Part shown: one piece after another, positions 16,888 to 25,264 of the stretch | Position numbering within the stretch: position 1 is the stretch's first letter | Layout of the letters: each line of letters begins with the position of its first letter | From: Streptomyces fragilis | Lineage (GTDB): Bacteria; Actinomycetota; Actinomycetes; Streptomycetales; Streptomycetaceae | Direction of reading: 5' to 3' | Assembly (NCBI RefSeq): GCF_003112515.1 | Contig: NZ_BEVZ01000006.1 | Coordinates: forward strand, 496,001-560,000 | DNA length: 64,000 nucleotides | Program-made: the position numbers and the translations under genes | Notes under the pieces: model-generated | What the model was told of the DNA's origin: nothing | What the model saw: the letters and a program-made list of their open reading frames with translations, nothing else | Databases searched by the model: none

Positions 16888-18783
16888 ATGTTGACCGTCC
16901 GAGATTTACCGGCGTTCCCCGAACTCGGCATCACCGCGTGCCACGTCGGGGACGACCGTGAAGTGCAGTCCGCGCAGGTGCTGTCCGACACCGACTGGAT
17001 CCGGTCGAACATCGCACACGCGCTGATCGTCACGCACAGCAGATATCTGGAGGACGCCGAACGCATCATGTTCACCCTCTCGGCCGGCGGCGCGGCGGCG
17101 CTCGTCGTGTCCGGGGCGAGTGCCGACACGCTCGACCCCGCCCTGCGGGACACCGCGGCACAGCACCGGCTGCCGCTGCTGACCACCTCGCACTCGCTGA
17201 GCGACTGGAAGGCGCTGCTGACCCACCGTGTCTCCGAGTTGTGCGTGACCGCGGCCCGGCGGCACGCCGCGCGCCTGGGCACCCTGCTCGACCAGCTCGC
17301 CCACCCGCGGGCCGACACCGTCACCGGGGTCGTCGAGTACCTCGCGGAGGAGCTGCCCGGCAGCGTCGTCGTCCGGGACGCCGGCGGGGTGCGGGCGGCG
17401 GCCCCGCCCGCTGCCCCGGTCACCCTGGCGGCCGCGCTGGAACACCCCGACCAGCCGCGGCAGGCGCTGGACGGGCTGCACGTCACCTCGGTGCCGCTGG
17501 GCGCGCACGGGGCTCTCGTGGTCGGCACGCCGGGGCCGCTGGGGCAGGCCGGGACCGAGCTCACCACCTGTGCCGCCAAGGTGCTCACCGTCGCCCTGCC
17601 CGGCGGGCAGCGCTCCGACGACCTGGTGGTCTCCGACGCCGTCCGCCAGGTGCGGCTGTCGGCGTTCCAGCTGCTGATGACCGGGCACGCGGTCGACGCC
17701 CAGCGGGTCACCGCCTCCATCATGCCGGGCCTGCTGGACCCCACCCACGCCCAGGTCTACGTCGCCGACTGCGGGCGGGCCGGGCGTGCGCTGGTGATGG
17801 CGCAGGCCGACCGGCTCTTCGCGGGGCAGGCGCTCACCGTGGCCTGCCCGGCCTTCGACAACCACATCATCAGCGTCGTCCCGCTCGTCGAGGAGCAGGA
17901 GCACGAGCACACCGTGCGCCACCTGCTCGAGGTGTTCCGCACCGCGGGCGTGCACATCGGCGGCAGCCAGCCGCACGAGCTCAAGGCGGTGGGCGACGCC
18001 TACGACGAGGCCCTGGCCGCGCTCACCCGGGCCTCCCACTACCCCGAGCGGATCGTCATCGCCTCGCCGCGGCCGCCGGGCCTCGCCGACGTGCTGCCCG
18101 CCGGGCCCGCCCGGTCGTGGGCCACCGCGCTGCTGCAGCCGATCCTCAGCACGGCCCGCATTCGGCAGCTCGAACTGACGGCCATGGCACTGGAGTTCCG
18201 CACCACGGCGGCCTCGAAGGTGCTGGGCATGCACCGCAACACGCTGGCCCGGCGGGTCGCCCAGACCTGTGGGGCGGTGGGACTGGACCCGGAGCGCGCC
18301 ATGCACCGGATCGCGCTGTCCCTGGCCATCCAGGTGGTGCGGATGCACGGCACGGGGAGCGCGGCGGAGTCCGGCCCGCCGGCCACCCTGCACGACCTGC
18401 TGACCGGTCAGGAGGTGCGGGCCTGGGCGGACAAGACGCTGCGCCCCCTCGCCACCGACCGGCGCGACCTGGTCCGCACCCTGCGGGCGTGGGTGACCTG
18501 CGAGTTCCACGTCGACCAGGCCGCCGCCCGGGTCGGTATCGCGCCCAAGACGGTCCGCGCCCACATCCAGGCGGCGGAGCACCTGCTGGAGCGCGATTTC
18601 ATCACCGGCATCCCGCAGGACCTGATGGAGGACCACGGCGAGCACCGGCTCAGCGGGATCCGGCCGCTGACCTGCGCCATGTACGCCACCACCCCGCCGG
18701 GTGAGCCGTACCCGGCGCTGACGACCGTGGGGCGGGCGCCGCGGCCGGCGAACGCCTCCCCCTGGCCCGCGGAGGTGTCGTGA
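16888..18783 (+). CDS. PucR-family regulator with two C-terminal HTH units
   Basis: 631 residues, 9 bp after the P450 gene. The N-terminal PucR domain (about 1-130) starts MLTVRDLPAFPELGITAC, matching the conserved RDLLALPEL opening, so the start is firm. The centre (about 290-420) resembles the GGDEF-like region of CdaR/PucR regulators. Two HTH-30 type units follow: TTAASKVLGMHRNTLARRVAQ (about 433-453) and VDQAAARVGIAPKTVRAHIQ (about 538-557). Codon 7 is TTA (16906-16908), making translation bldA-dependent. It is probably the transcriptional output of, or feedback on, the cvn operon. Confidence 0.82.
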   Translation: MLTVRDLPAFPELGITACHVGDDREVQSAQVLSDTDWIRSNIAHALIVTHSRYLEDAERIMFTLSAGGAAALVVSGASADTLDPALRDTAAQHRLPLLTTSHSLSDWKALLTHRVSELCVTAARRHAARLGTLLDQLAHPRADTVTGVVEYLAEELPGSVVVRDAGGVRAAAPPAAPVTLAAALEHPDQPRQALDGLHVTSVPLGAHGALVVGTPGPLGQAGTELTTCAAKVLTVALPGGQRSDDLVVSDAVRQVRLSAFQLLMTGHAVDAQRVTASIMPGLLDPTHAQVYVADCGRAGRALVMAQADRLFAGQALTVACPAFDNHIISVVPLVEEQEHEHTVRHLLEVFRTAGVHIGGSQPHELKAVGDAYDEALAALTRASHYPERIVIASPRPPGLADVLPAGPARSWATALLQPILSTARIRQLELTAMALEFRTTAASKVLGMHRNTLARRVAQTCGAVGLDPERAMHRIALSLAIQVVRMHGTGSAAESGPPATLHDLLTGQEVRAWADKTLRPLATDRRDLVRTLRAWVTCEFHVDQAAARVGIAPKTVRAHIQAAEHLLERDFITGIPQDLMEDHGEHRLSGIRPLTCAMYATTPPGEPYPALTTVGRAPRPANASPWPAEVS

Positions 18784-19250
18784 GCGGCGCGCGGGACGGC
18801 GGGGTACGGGTCAAGGAGCTGCTGGAGCGCCTGCGGTGGCATGCCGAGCACGTCGCTGCGGCCTGCGCCGCGCGCGACCGGCTGGTGCTCCAGGCGCGGT
18901 ACGAGGGCGCGGACGCCGTCGAGGTGGAGGAGGCGGCCGGTCTGAGCCCCGCGCGGGCGCGGGCCCTGGCCCGCGTCGCCGTGGTCCCCTCGCGGCTGTG
19001 GCCCGGCGCGCACCTGCGGGTGCCCCCGCAGGTGCTGGCGGACGACGAGGTGCTGCGGGCGGCACTGACCGGGCTGTACGCCCGGCTGGTGGGCGTCGTG
19101 CCTCCGGCGGAGTGGAGCAGGGAGGAGCTGGAGGAGGAGCTCATGACCGGCGTGGCCCCGCGGATGCCGCCGGGCCATCACTGGCGGCTGACCGTGGACG
19201 ACGTCACCGGCGGCTTCGCCTACGGCGTCTGGCCCGAGACCGTGTGCTGA
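18780..19250 (+). CDS. Small HTH-like protein downstream of PucR regulator
   Basis: 156 residues, GTG start overlapping the PucR stop by 4 nt. Residues 1-65 contain a possible helix-turn-helix (VEVEEAAGLSPARARALARVAV) after a helical stretch; the C-terminal half is tryptophan-containing and acidic. Family not recognised. Last gene of the cvn-P450-PucR transcription unit, 8 bp from the end of the convergent acyl-CoA dehydrogenase gene. Confidence 0.72.
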   Translation: MSGARDGGVRVKELLERLRWHAEHVAAACAARDRLVLQARYEGADAVEVEEAAGLSPARARALARVAVVPSRLWPGAHLRVPPQVLADDEVLRAALTGLYARLVGVVPPAEWSREELEEELMTGVAPRMPPGHHWRLTVDDVTGGFAYGVWPETVC

Positions 19251-19258
19251 GCGGGCGG

Positions 19259-20485
19259 TCACACCGCGAGCAGTCCGCGCTCCGGGCCGGGCGGGACCGT
19301 GCGGGCCACGTGGGCAAGGCGGACGGACCAGGAGCCCTTGCCCTCGCCCAGCGCCGTCTCGGCGAGCCGCAGGTACTGGACGTCGGAGGTGCCCGCCGGC
19401 GCCAGGATGTGGAACGCGTCCCGTACGTGCCGTTCCACCGCGCGGTCGGTGAACAGGCCCGCCGCCGCGTGGATCTCCATCGCCTGCCGGGCCGAGGTGA
19501 TGGCGTACTCCGCGTTGACCGCCTTGGCGTTCATCATCTCCTCGTCGCACGGCAGGCCGTGGTCGAGCAGGCTGACCGCGTGGTACAGCGCGGTCCGGGC
19601 GGTCATCAGCCGGGACTGCATCTCGCCCAGCTTGATCTTGACGTTGGTCAGGTCCTTGAGCGGCCGGCCGTAGCGGATCCGTTCCGTGCAGAAGGCCGCG
19701 GTCTCCTCGACCACGGCCTGGTGGATGCCGAGCGACACGGCGGCGAGGTTGGGTCTGCCGTAGAGCGTGGAGGAGGAGTAGGCGACGTCCAGGCCCTGTC
19801 CCTCCTCGCCGAGCCGGTTCGCCGCCGGCACCCGGACGCCGTCGAGGACGATCTCCCCGAAGGAGAAGCCGTGCAGCCCCATGGACTCCCGCTGAGGGGC
19901 GAGGCGCACGCCCGGCCGACCGGCCTCGACCAGGAAGGCGCTCAGCCCGCGCGATCCCGGCCCGGTGCGCACCACCACACCGTGCAGGTCTCCCACGTGG
20001 CTGTTGCCCACGTGGACCTTGCGGCCGGTGAGCACGTAGTCGCCGCCGTCGCGGACCGCACTGCCGGTCATGCCGAGGACGTGACCGCCCGAGCCCGGCT
20101 CGGTGACGGCGATGGTGGGCAGGCACAGGCCCTTGGCTATGCGCGGCAGCCAGGCCGCGCGCTGCGCCGCGTCGCCGAAATGAATGATTTTGGCGACGCC
20201 CAGAATGCTCGCCTGTGCCATCGCGCCCATCGCGCCGCAGACGCGGGAGAGTTCCTCGATGATCACGGTCTTGCCGAGATGTCCTACGCCCATGCCCTGG
20301 TACACGGGATCTATCGTGGCGCCCATCCATCCCTGTTCGGCGATGGCCCGGGAGAGTTTGTGCCCCACTTCGCCGACGGTCTTCTCCGTCTCCAGATCAC
20401 CGATCCGGGGTCGGATCTCGGTCTCGGCGAACTCCCGCACCCTGGCCCGTAATGCGTCGTGCGTGGCGGTACCGAACAGATCCAC
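19259..20485 (-). CDS. Acyl-CoA dehydrogenase family protein
   Basis: 408 residues from GTG at 20485, which has AGGGGG 8 bp upstream; the ATG at 20584 would add 33 Arg-rich residues. The fold is clear: N-terminal helical domain, TIAVTEPGSGGHV in the FAD/substrate region, AYSSSTLYGRPNLAAVSLG, and the C-terminal helical domain. The usual catalytic-base segment (YEGT) is replaced by ILAPAGTSDVQYL, with no Glu, so it may use another base or a non-standard substrate, as in secondary-metabolite acyl dehydrogenases. Codon 12 is TTA (20450-20452), suggesting bldA dependence like the facing cvn/PucR operon. Confidence 0.8.
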   Translation of the reverse strand: MDLFGTATHDALRARVREFAETEIRPRIGDLETEKTVGEVGHKLSRAIAEQGWMGATIDPVYQGMGVGHLGKTVIIEELSRVCGAMGAMAQASILGVAKIIHFGDAAQRAAWLPRIAKGLCLPTIAVTEPGSGGHVLGMTGSAVRDGGDYVLTGRKVHVGNSHVGDLHGVVVRTGPGSRGLSAFLVEAGRPGVRLAPQRESMGLHGFSFGEIVLDGVRVPAANRLGEEGQGLDVAYSSSTLYGRPNLAAVSLGIHQAVVEETAAFCTERIRYGRPLKDLTNVKIKLGEMQSRLMTARTALYHAVSLLDHGLPCDEEMMNAKAVNAEYAITSARQAMEIHAAAGLFTDRAVERHVRDAFHILAPAGTSDVQYLRLAETALGEGKGSWSVRLAHVARTVPPGPERGLLAV

Positions 20486-20961
20486 CGTGGAGACCCCCTG
20501 TTCCCGTCGTTCCTCGCGCTTCCGGCGCGGCGCGGAAGCCACTTGTCGGCCAATCGAGGTCCCGCCGACCGCCGACTCCCTCATGCTCCAACGTTCCCAG
20601 GCATCCGCCTAGACAGCTGTCCGCACTTGGCCGAAACGCATACGCCGATACCCGTCGGCGCATATGCCACCGCATTCCTTGATCTGCTTCACGCACCTTG
20701 CACCACCTGGGACTACGACATTTTCCGCGATCATCGATCCCTTTCCTTCCGGCTGTCATGACCACGAAAATAATCCGGCAAAAGCATTCGCCGGAGTCAC
20801 CCTCGTGACGGTTTCACGACGGTGTCCGACAATGTCTCCGGCAATTGCGCGAGCCATCACATCGCGCCAACCGTTTCACGCGCCCTTTGCGCCCCGGCGC
20901 GCGCCCGAACAGGACGTCTCATTCCCGGTCCATGCGGCGGATCCCCGCGAAAAGCGGTCAT
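20486..20961. other. 476-bp gene-free spacer
   Basis: It lies upstream of the acyl-CoA dehydrogenase and downstream of the ATPase gene, both on the minus strand. It is less GC-rich than its surroundings, notably around 20690-20790 (ACATTTTCCGCGATCATCG; AAAATAATCCGG), and probably holds the dehydrogenase promoter. Short ORFs here show no coding bias. Confidence 0.6.
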
Positions 20962-23055
20962 TCACTGTTCAACCACCCCGGCCGGAGCCGCCAGGTTCGC
21001 GCCGGCCGTCACGGCCCGGACGGGCACCGGGTGGCCGGAGGTCTCCCGTCGCCAGAGCGCGTCGCACAGGCGCTCGTGGGCCCGCTGCAGATGACGTCGG
21101 TAGGTGCTGTAGGGCAGGCCCAGCCGTTCGGCCGCCGCCATCTGGTTGGGCACCCGGTGGAAGTAGGTGGTGGCGACCACCCGGTGCACCCTGGCGTCCC
21201 GGGGGTCGGCGCGCATGGCGTCGACGACGTCGGTGAGCAGCTCGCGGAGCAGGTCCGCGGCGCGGTCCGGCGTGTGACCGGGCAGGCCGGTGACCATGCG
21301 CGACCGCAGCAGCGGGCCGGCCGCGAAGTCGTCCTCCCGGTGCCAGTCGCGCAGTGCGGCGCGGACGGCCGTGTCGAAGTCGGCGCGGGTCAGCGGGGCG
21401 GCGGGTCCGGCCGCCGGCACGGCCGGCGGCTCCTCGGTGAGCGCGCCGGGCTGGGTCCGGTCGAACCAGACCGACAGCGGGGTGGTCCGCCAGTCGCAGG
21501 CGAACAGCGAGTACGTGTGGCCGTTGGGCCAGGGCATGTCCGTGGCCCTCTCGTGCCCCAGGTGCCGCATCAGCGGGTCCCACAGGTCGGCGAACGGGCT
21601 GAGCAGGAACGACCAGGCGAGCCCCGCGGAGCGGATCCAGTCGGCGCAGATGCGCAGCTGCATCAGGTGCTGCACCGGGGAGATCTCGCCGTAGGCCGCG
21701 GGGTTGACGAAGAAGCGGGCCACCAGCATGTGCTGGCCGGGGCGCAGCGGACTGGTGCGCCCGGCGTACTCCCACGCCTGCGCGAGGATGGGGTCGGCGG
21801 CCAGTTCGTCCTCGCTCGGCGTGGAGATCCGCAGCCAGGTCATGAACGCGGCCGCCTCGCCGGTGGCCGAGTCGCGGTAGAGCCAGAAGGCCTCCGGCTG
21901 CCGCTCCAGCCAGAAGTCGACGACGGCCGCGGACTCGGGTCCCTCGGTCCGGGCGATCAGCCGGCGCACGGCCTCGTGGTCGCCCGGCCGGAGGGTGTCC
22001 TCGTGGAAGTCGCCCTCCCGGCGCATCTGGAAGTACTCGCCCATCGACCCGTAGCGCTTGAGGTAGGTGAGCTCGCGGATCGCGGTCATGGCCTCGGCCG
22101 GCGGGGCGGTGCGGGCCTGCTCGAGCAGGATGTGCCCGAGACGGCGGTGCATCTCCTCGTACGCCTGGGGGTCCCGCCAGCGCAGGTCGGTGTCGATGGC
22201 GTCGCCGGCCAGCTCGTGCAGGAACAGTCCCTGCCGCCCCCAGTCGGCGATCGGCAGCCGCCGCAGCCAGGTGAACATCTCGGCGCCCCGTTCGGGCCCG
22301 ATCATCGCGCGCAGCAGGCCCTCGGTGGTGGTCATCGCGTGCGCGGCGACCTCCAGGGCGAGCCGGTGGGTGGGCGAGGGCACGTCTCCCACCATCTGCT
22401 GGAGCAGCGCCGTCAGGACGTCGGGGCTGGGTGTCCAGTCCCCTCCGTTGCCGTCGGCGGCGATGCCGGCGGCGAGGTTGAGCGCCAGCGGGTGTCCGCC
22501 GGCGAACCGCAGGACGCGGCGGCGCACGGCCGGCGACACCCCCCGCAGCTCCAGCAGCCGCGCGGCCTCGGCCTCGTCGAGGTCGCCGAGCGGCATGACG
22601 GCCAGGATCTCGCTCCAGGCGACGTCGGCGGTCCAGGTGGGACTCGGCGCCTCCCGGCCGGCGAGCACCACCAGCGTCCGCGGCGACAGGGCGGGCAGGA
22701 AGCGGTCGACCAGCCAGCTCTCCAGCCCCTGGCAGTGCTCGAAGGCGTCGACGAGCAGCACGGCGTCCGCGGGGGCGCCCGCGACCTCGGCCTCCACCCC
22801 GGCGGGCGAGGGGTCCACGAGCCGACCGTTCACCTCGACCACGGGACGTCCCGCGTCCCGGCTCTCGTCCGCGAACCGCCGCAGCAGCGTCGACTTGCCC
22901 ACTCCGCCGGGCCCGTGGACGTAGATCACCGCGGGCGCGCCGTCGCCGCCGGCGAGGGCCTCGCGGAACACCGCCAGCTGCGCGGAACGCCCGACGAAGG
23001 CCCGCTCCCGCGCCCACCTCAGCCGTTCCGCAAGGCTCTTCGCTTCACGCTTCAT
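20962..23055 (-). CDS. STAND/AAA-type signalling ATPase with C-terminal HTH
   Basis: 697 residues from ATG at 23055. Residues 15-270 are a P-loop NTPase: VGRSAQLAVFREAL, Walker A YVHGPGGVGKST, Walker B AVLLVDAFE, and the GHPLALNLA motif typical of STAND-type NTPases of the LuxR/SARP kind. The middle region (about 330-530), with RFFVNPAAY and the segment around LAWSFLLSPFADLWDPLM, is not assigned. The C-terminus has a sigma-region-4-like HTH (NQMAAAERLGLPYSTYRRHLQRAHERLCDALW). No signal peptide. Likely a ligand-gated transcription factor; target unknown. Confidence 0.75.
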   Translation of the reverse strand: MKREAKSLAERLRWARERAFVGRSAQLAVFREALAGGDGAPAVIYVHGPGGVGKSTLLRRFADESRDAGRPVVEVNGRLVDPSPAGVEAEVAGAPADAVLLVDAFEHCQGLESWLVDRFLPALSPRTLVVLAGREAPSPTWTADVAWSEILAVMPLGDLDEAEAARLLELRGVSPAVRRRVLRFAGGHPLALNLAAGIAADGNGGDWTPSPDVLTALLQQMVGDVPSPTHRLALEVAAHAMTTTEGLLRAMIGPERGAEMFTWLRRLPIADWGRQGLFLHELAGDAIDTDLRWRDPQAYEEMHRRLGHILLEQARTAPPAEAMTAIRELTYLKRYGSMGEYFQMRREGDFHEDTLRPGDHEAVRRLIARTEGPESAAVVDFWLERQPEAFWLYRDSATGEAAAFMTWLRISTPSEDELAADPILAQAWEYAGRTSPLRPGQHMLVARFFVNPAAYGEISPVQHLMQLRICADWIRSAGLAWSFLLSPFADLWDPLMRHLGHERATDMPWPNGHTYSLFACDWRTTPLSVWFDRTQPGALTEEPPAVPAAGPAAPLTRADFDTAVRAALRDWHREDDFAAGPLLRSRMVTGLPGHTPDRAADLLRELLTDVVDAMRADPRDARVHRVVATTYFHRVPNQMAAAERLGLPYSTYRRHLQRAHERLCDALWRRETSGHPVPVRAVTAGANLAAPAGVVEQ

Positions 23056-23279
23056 CCGCGCAATGTATACGCCGGCCCGGCGGGCGGGGATCCGCTCCCG
23101 CCACCCGGACGGGCGGACGGCGCGGGCCGTGCGGGCCGGGCGGCGCCAAGGTGAGCGACGGGTGAGCACCCACTGGTCTGGCGGGTGAGCGACGGCGACC
23201 GCCACAGTACGGGCGAAGGACGAACGGGCGCCGCGCCCGCGTCGGCGTCGTCCCCCGCCCCGCCCCAGGAGTGCTGCCC

Positions 23280-23756
23280 ATGTCCCCCGCGCACCGCCCC
23301 GGCCCCGACGGCCGGTTCCCGCAGGAGCTCCCGGTGGAGACCTGTCTGACCTGCCACCTCGTCGTCAACCAGGAGGCGGCCACGCCGCTGACGGTGCGCC
23401 TCGGCTACGACCCCGCGGAGCCCTTCGGGGTGAGCGTGAGCTTCCCCTGTGACGAGAACCGCCGGAGCCGCTGGGTGTTCTCCCGGGACCTGCTGCAGGA
23501 CGGGCTGTACGAGCCCACCGGCGAGGGGGACGTCCGTGTCTGGCCGTCCGGCGGCTGCCGGTGCGGCTGCTGCGGCAGCACCCACGCCCGAATCCTGTTG
23601 CAGGGCCCCACCGGCTACGCGCTCCTCGACCTGCTCCTGGAGCCGGTGCAGCACTGGCTCGACCGGACCTGGAGCCTGGTCCCCGAGGGCACCGAGGAGT
23701 CCCGGCTCGACTGGGGCGTGGTCGAGCACCTGGTGGGCCGGCGGCCGCCGGCCTGA
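23280..23756 (+). CDS. SsgA-like protein (SALP), sporulation and cell-division regulator
   Basis: 158 residues, one SsgA/SsgB-family domain. Recognisable elements: a beta-strand start TCHLVVNQEAATPLTVRLGYDPAEPFGVSVSFP, then RWVFSRDLLQDGLYEPTGEGDVRVWP, the family hallmark, and a C-terminal helix RILLQGPTGYALLDLLLEPVQ. SALPs guide peptidoglycan synthesis and septum placement in sporulation of actinomycetes. An extra CRCGCCG cysteine cluster sits before the final helix. ATG at 23280 follows AGGAG by 8 bp. Confidence 0.88.
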   Translation: MSPAHRPGPDGRFPQELPVETCLTCHLVVNQEAATPLTVRLGYDPAEPFGVSVSFPCDENRRSRWVFSRDLLQDGLYEPTGEGDVRVWPSGGCRCGCCGSTHARILLQGPTGYALLDLLLEPVQHWLDRTWSLVPEGTEESRLDWGVVEHLVGRRPPA

Positions 23757-23765
23757 GGACGGCGG

Positions 23766-23804
23766 GCCGTGCGGCCGGGGCCCCAGCGACCCCGGCCGCA
23801 CGGC
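23766..23804. terminator. Terminator hairpin after SsgA-like gene
   Basis: 15-bp perfect stem (23766-23780 with 23790-23804), 9-nt loop, starting 10 bp after the stop. Confidence 0.75.
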
Positions 23805-23856
23805 GCGCACGCACGGCCCGCACGGCCCGCACGGCCTGCCCCGCCGCCGAACGACG

Positions 23857-23897
23857 CGACGGCCCGCCGTGCGCAGTGGGCGCACGGCGGGCCGTCG
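23857..23897. terminator. Second terminator hairpin, facing CsbD gene
   Basis: 17-bp perfect stem (23857-23873 with 23881-23897), 30 bp downstream of the csbD-like stop on the minus strand. Three tandem copies of GCACGGCCCG-type decamers lie between the two hairpins. Confidence 0.75.
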
Positions 23898-23926
23898 GTC
23901 GCGGGTGCGACCCGCGGGTCGGCAGG

Positions 23927-24100
23927 TCAGCCCTTGAAGGCGTCCTTGCCCTTCTCCTTGGTGCCCCGGGCGTGCCCGCGGCCCTCGAGGGCGCCCCCCT
24001 TGGCCGCGGTCTTGTCGTCCCCGGCGGCGTGGGCGGACTTGCGTACGGCCTTGCCCACGATCTGCTCGCCCTTGGCCTTGGCCTTCTCTTCGGCACTCAT
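23927..24100 (-). CDS. CsbD-family stress protein
   Basis: 57 residues, nearly all Ala, Gly, Lys, Glu and Asp. It reads MSAEEKAKAKGEQIVGKA, then repeats of the GxAxxKG type (DKTAAKGGALEGRGHARG, TKEKGKDAFKG), the CsbD pattern of small hydrophilic general-stress proteins. Function is unknown beyond induction by osmotic or sigma-B type stress in other bacteria. The start ATG is 10 bp after a GGGAGTAG region. Confidence 0.85.
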   Translation of the reverse strand: MSAEEKAKAKGEQIVGKAVRKSAHAAGDDKTAAKGGALEGRGHARGTKEKGKDAFKG

Positions 24101-24178
24101 GGCTACTCCCTTCGTAGGCGGTCACGGTTCGTCTGCCCCCGACCGGTCGCCGGAAACGGCGGGAGTGGTTCCGGTCGG

Positions 24179-24538
24179 CTACTCGGCAGCCGCCGGGACC
24201 GGCGGGGCGGGGTCGCTCTCGCGCAGTTCGGCGAGGAGTTCGTTGCGTCCCGCCAGGAGTTCGGTGAGGATGCGGCGGGCCGCGCGGAGCAGCTCCGCCA
24301 CGTCGCCGCCGGCGAGCGCGTAGCTGACGGTCGAGCCCTCCCGGATGGACACGACGATGCCCGCACGGCGGAGCACGGCCAGTTGCTGCGACAGGCTGGA
24401 CGGCTCGATCTCGATGTCGGCGAGCAGGTCCCGCACCGGGACCGGCCCGTGCTGCAGCAGTTCCAGGACCCTGATGCGTGCCGGGTGCCCCAGCATGCGA
24501 AAGAACTCTGCCTTGGCTTGGTAGAGGGGCGGTTGCAT
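24179..24538 (-). CDS. ArsR-family winged-helix regulator, non-metal type
   Basis: 119 residues from ATG at 24538 (GGAAG upstream); an ORF extension of 21 codons adds filler. The winged HTH spans about 8-85: AEFFRMLGHPARIRVLELL, DIEIEPSSLSQQLAVLRRAGIVVSIREGSTVSYAL. No cysteine and no histidine cluster of the classic metal sites is present, so a thiol/redox or other signal is more likely than metal sensing. Divergence from any target is not seen. Confidence 0.85.
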   Translation of the reverse strand: MQPPLYQAKAEFFRMLGHPARIRVLELLQHGPVPVRDLLADIEIEPSSLSQQLAVLRRAGIVVSIREGSTVSYALAGGDVAELLRAARRILTELLAGRNELLAELRESDPAPPVPAAAE

Positions 24539-24570
24539 GGCGCTCTTCCTGCCGGTCGGGGTGGCTGGCT

Positions 24571-24604
24571 CCCATGGCGCGGCGCTCCCCCACCGCGCCA
24601 TGGG
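24571..24604. terminator. 12-bp perfect inverted repeat
   Basis: Arms 24571-24582 and 24593-24604, 10-nt loop. It lies 119 bp after the roadblock gene stop and 33 bp before the ArsR start, both on the minus strand. It may terminate the roadblock transcript or act as a site for the ArsR protein. Confidence 0.55.
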
Positions 24605-24722
24605 TTTATCCGCTCATCTTCTCGATCCGCGCAGCTCACGTGCACCAGTTGGAATGATCTCCAAGTGATGACTTGAAGAATTCTGCAATTCACGGGCATG
24701 CGTCTGCCGGGTCGCGGAGCGG

Positions 24723-25097
24723 TCAGACTTCCAGCTGTGCCTCGACCCGCTTGAGCACGTGGCGGGCCATCGCCAGGTTCGAACGCTCCTTGTCGATCAC
24801 CAGGTAGAGGAACAGGCCGTTTCCGTTGCGGCCCGTCACCAGCCGGATCAGGTGGTACTGCGTCCCCAGCGTGATGAGGATGTCCTCGATCTGGCTCTGC
24901 AGCCCGAGGTGCTCCATGGTGCGCACCTTGGCCCGGATCACGTCGGTGTTGCCGGCCGCCGCGACGGTCAGGTCCAGTTCCTTCCCGCCGCCGAGCGTGC
25001 CCAGGGCCATGCCGCTGGTGTAGTCGACGACGGCCGCACCCAGCGAGCCCTCGACCTCGGTCATCAGTTCCTTGAGTGCAACTTCCACGCTCGCCAT
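24723..25097 (-). CDS. Stand-alone roadblock/LC7 domain protein
   Basis: 124 residues, one roadblock/LC7 domain: LTEVEGSLGAAVVDYTSGMALGTLGGGKELDL at the N-terminus, YHLIRLVTGRNGNGLFLYLVIDKERSNLAMARHVL at the C-terminus. It resembles CvnB but has no CvnA, C or D beside it. It may act as a free regulator of small GTPases encoded elsewhere, perhaps including the CvnD at 15059. Confidence 0.85.
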   Translation of the reverse strand: MASVEVALKELMTEVEGSLGAAVVDYTSGMALGTLGGGKELDLTVAAAGNTDVIRAKVRTMEHLGLQSQIEDILITLGTQYHLIRLVTGRNGNGLFLYLVIDKERSNLAMARHVLKRVEAQLEV

Positions 25098-25264
25098 CGG
25101 AGCCTCCGTTGATTGTCGGCGGTACGGGCCCCGGTTCCGGGCCCGCCTGCGATCGCAACGTACGCGGAGTGATCCGGCGCGAAGAAAGGTTGATCAGGAA
25201 TGGCGGAAGGTGATCAATGAGCCGCTTTCACATAAGAGTCCAGTTATAAAAAATGATCAGCCAA

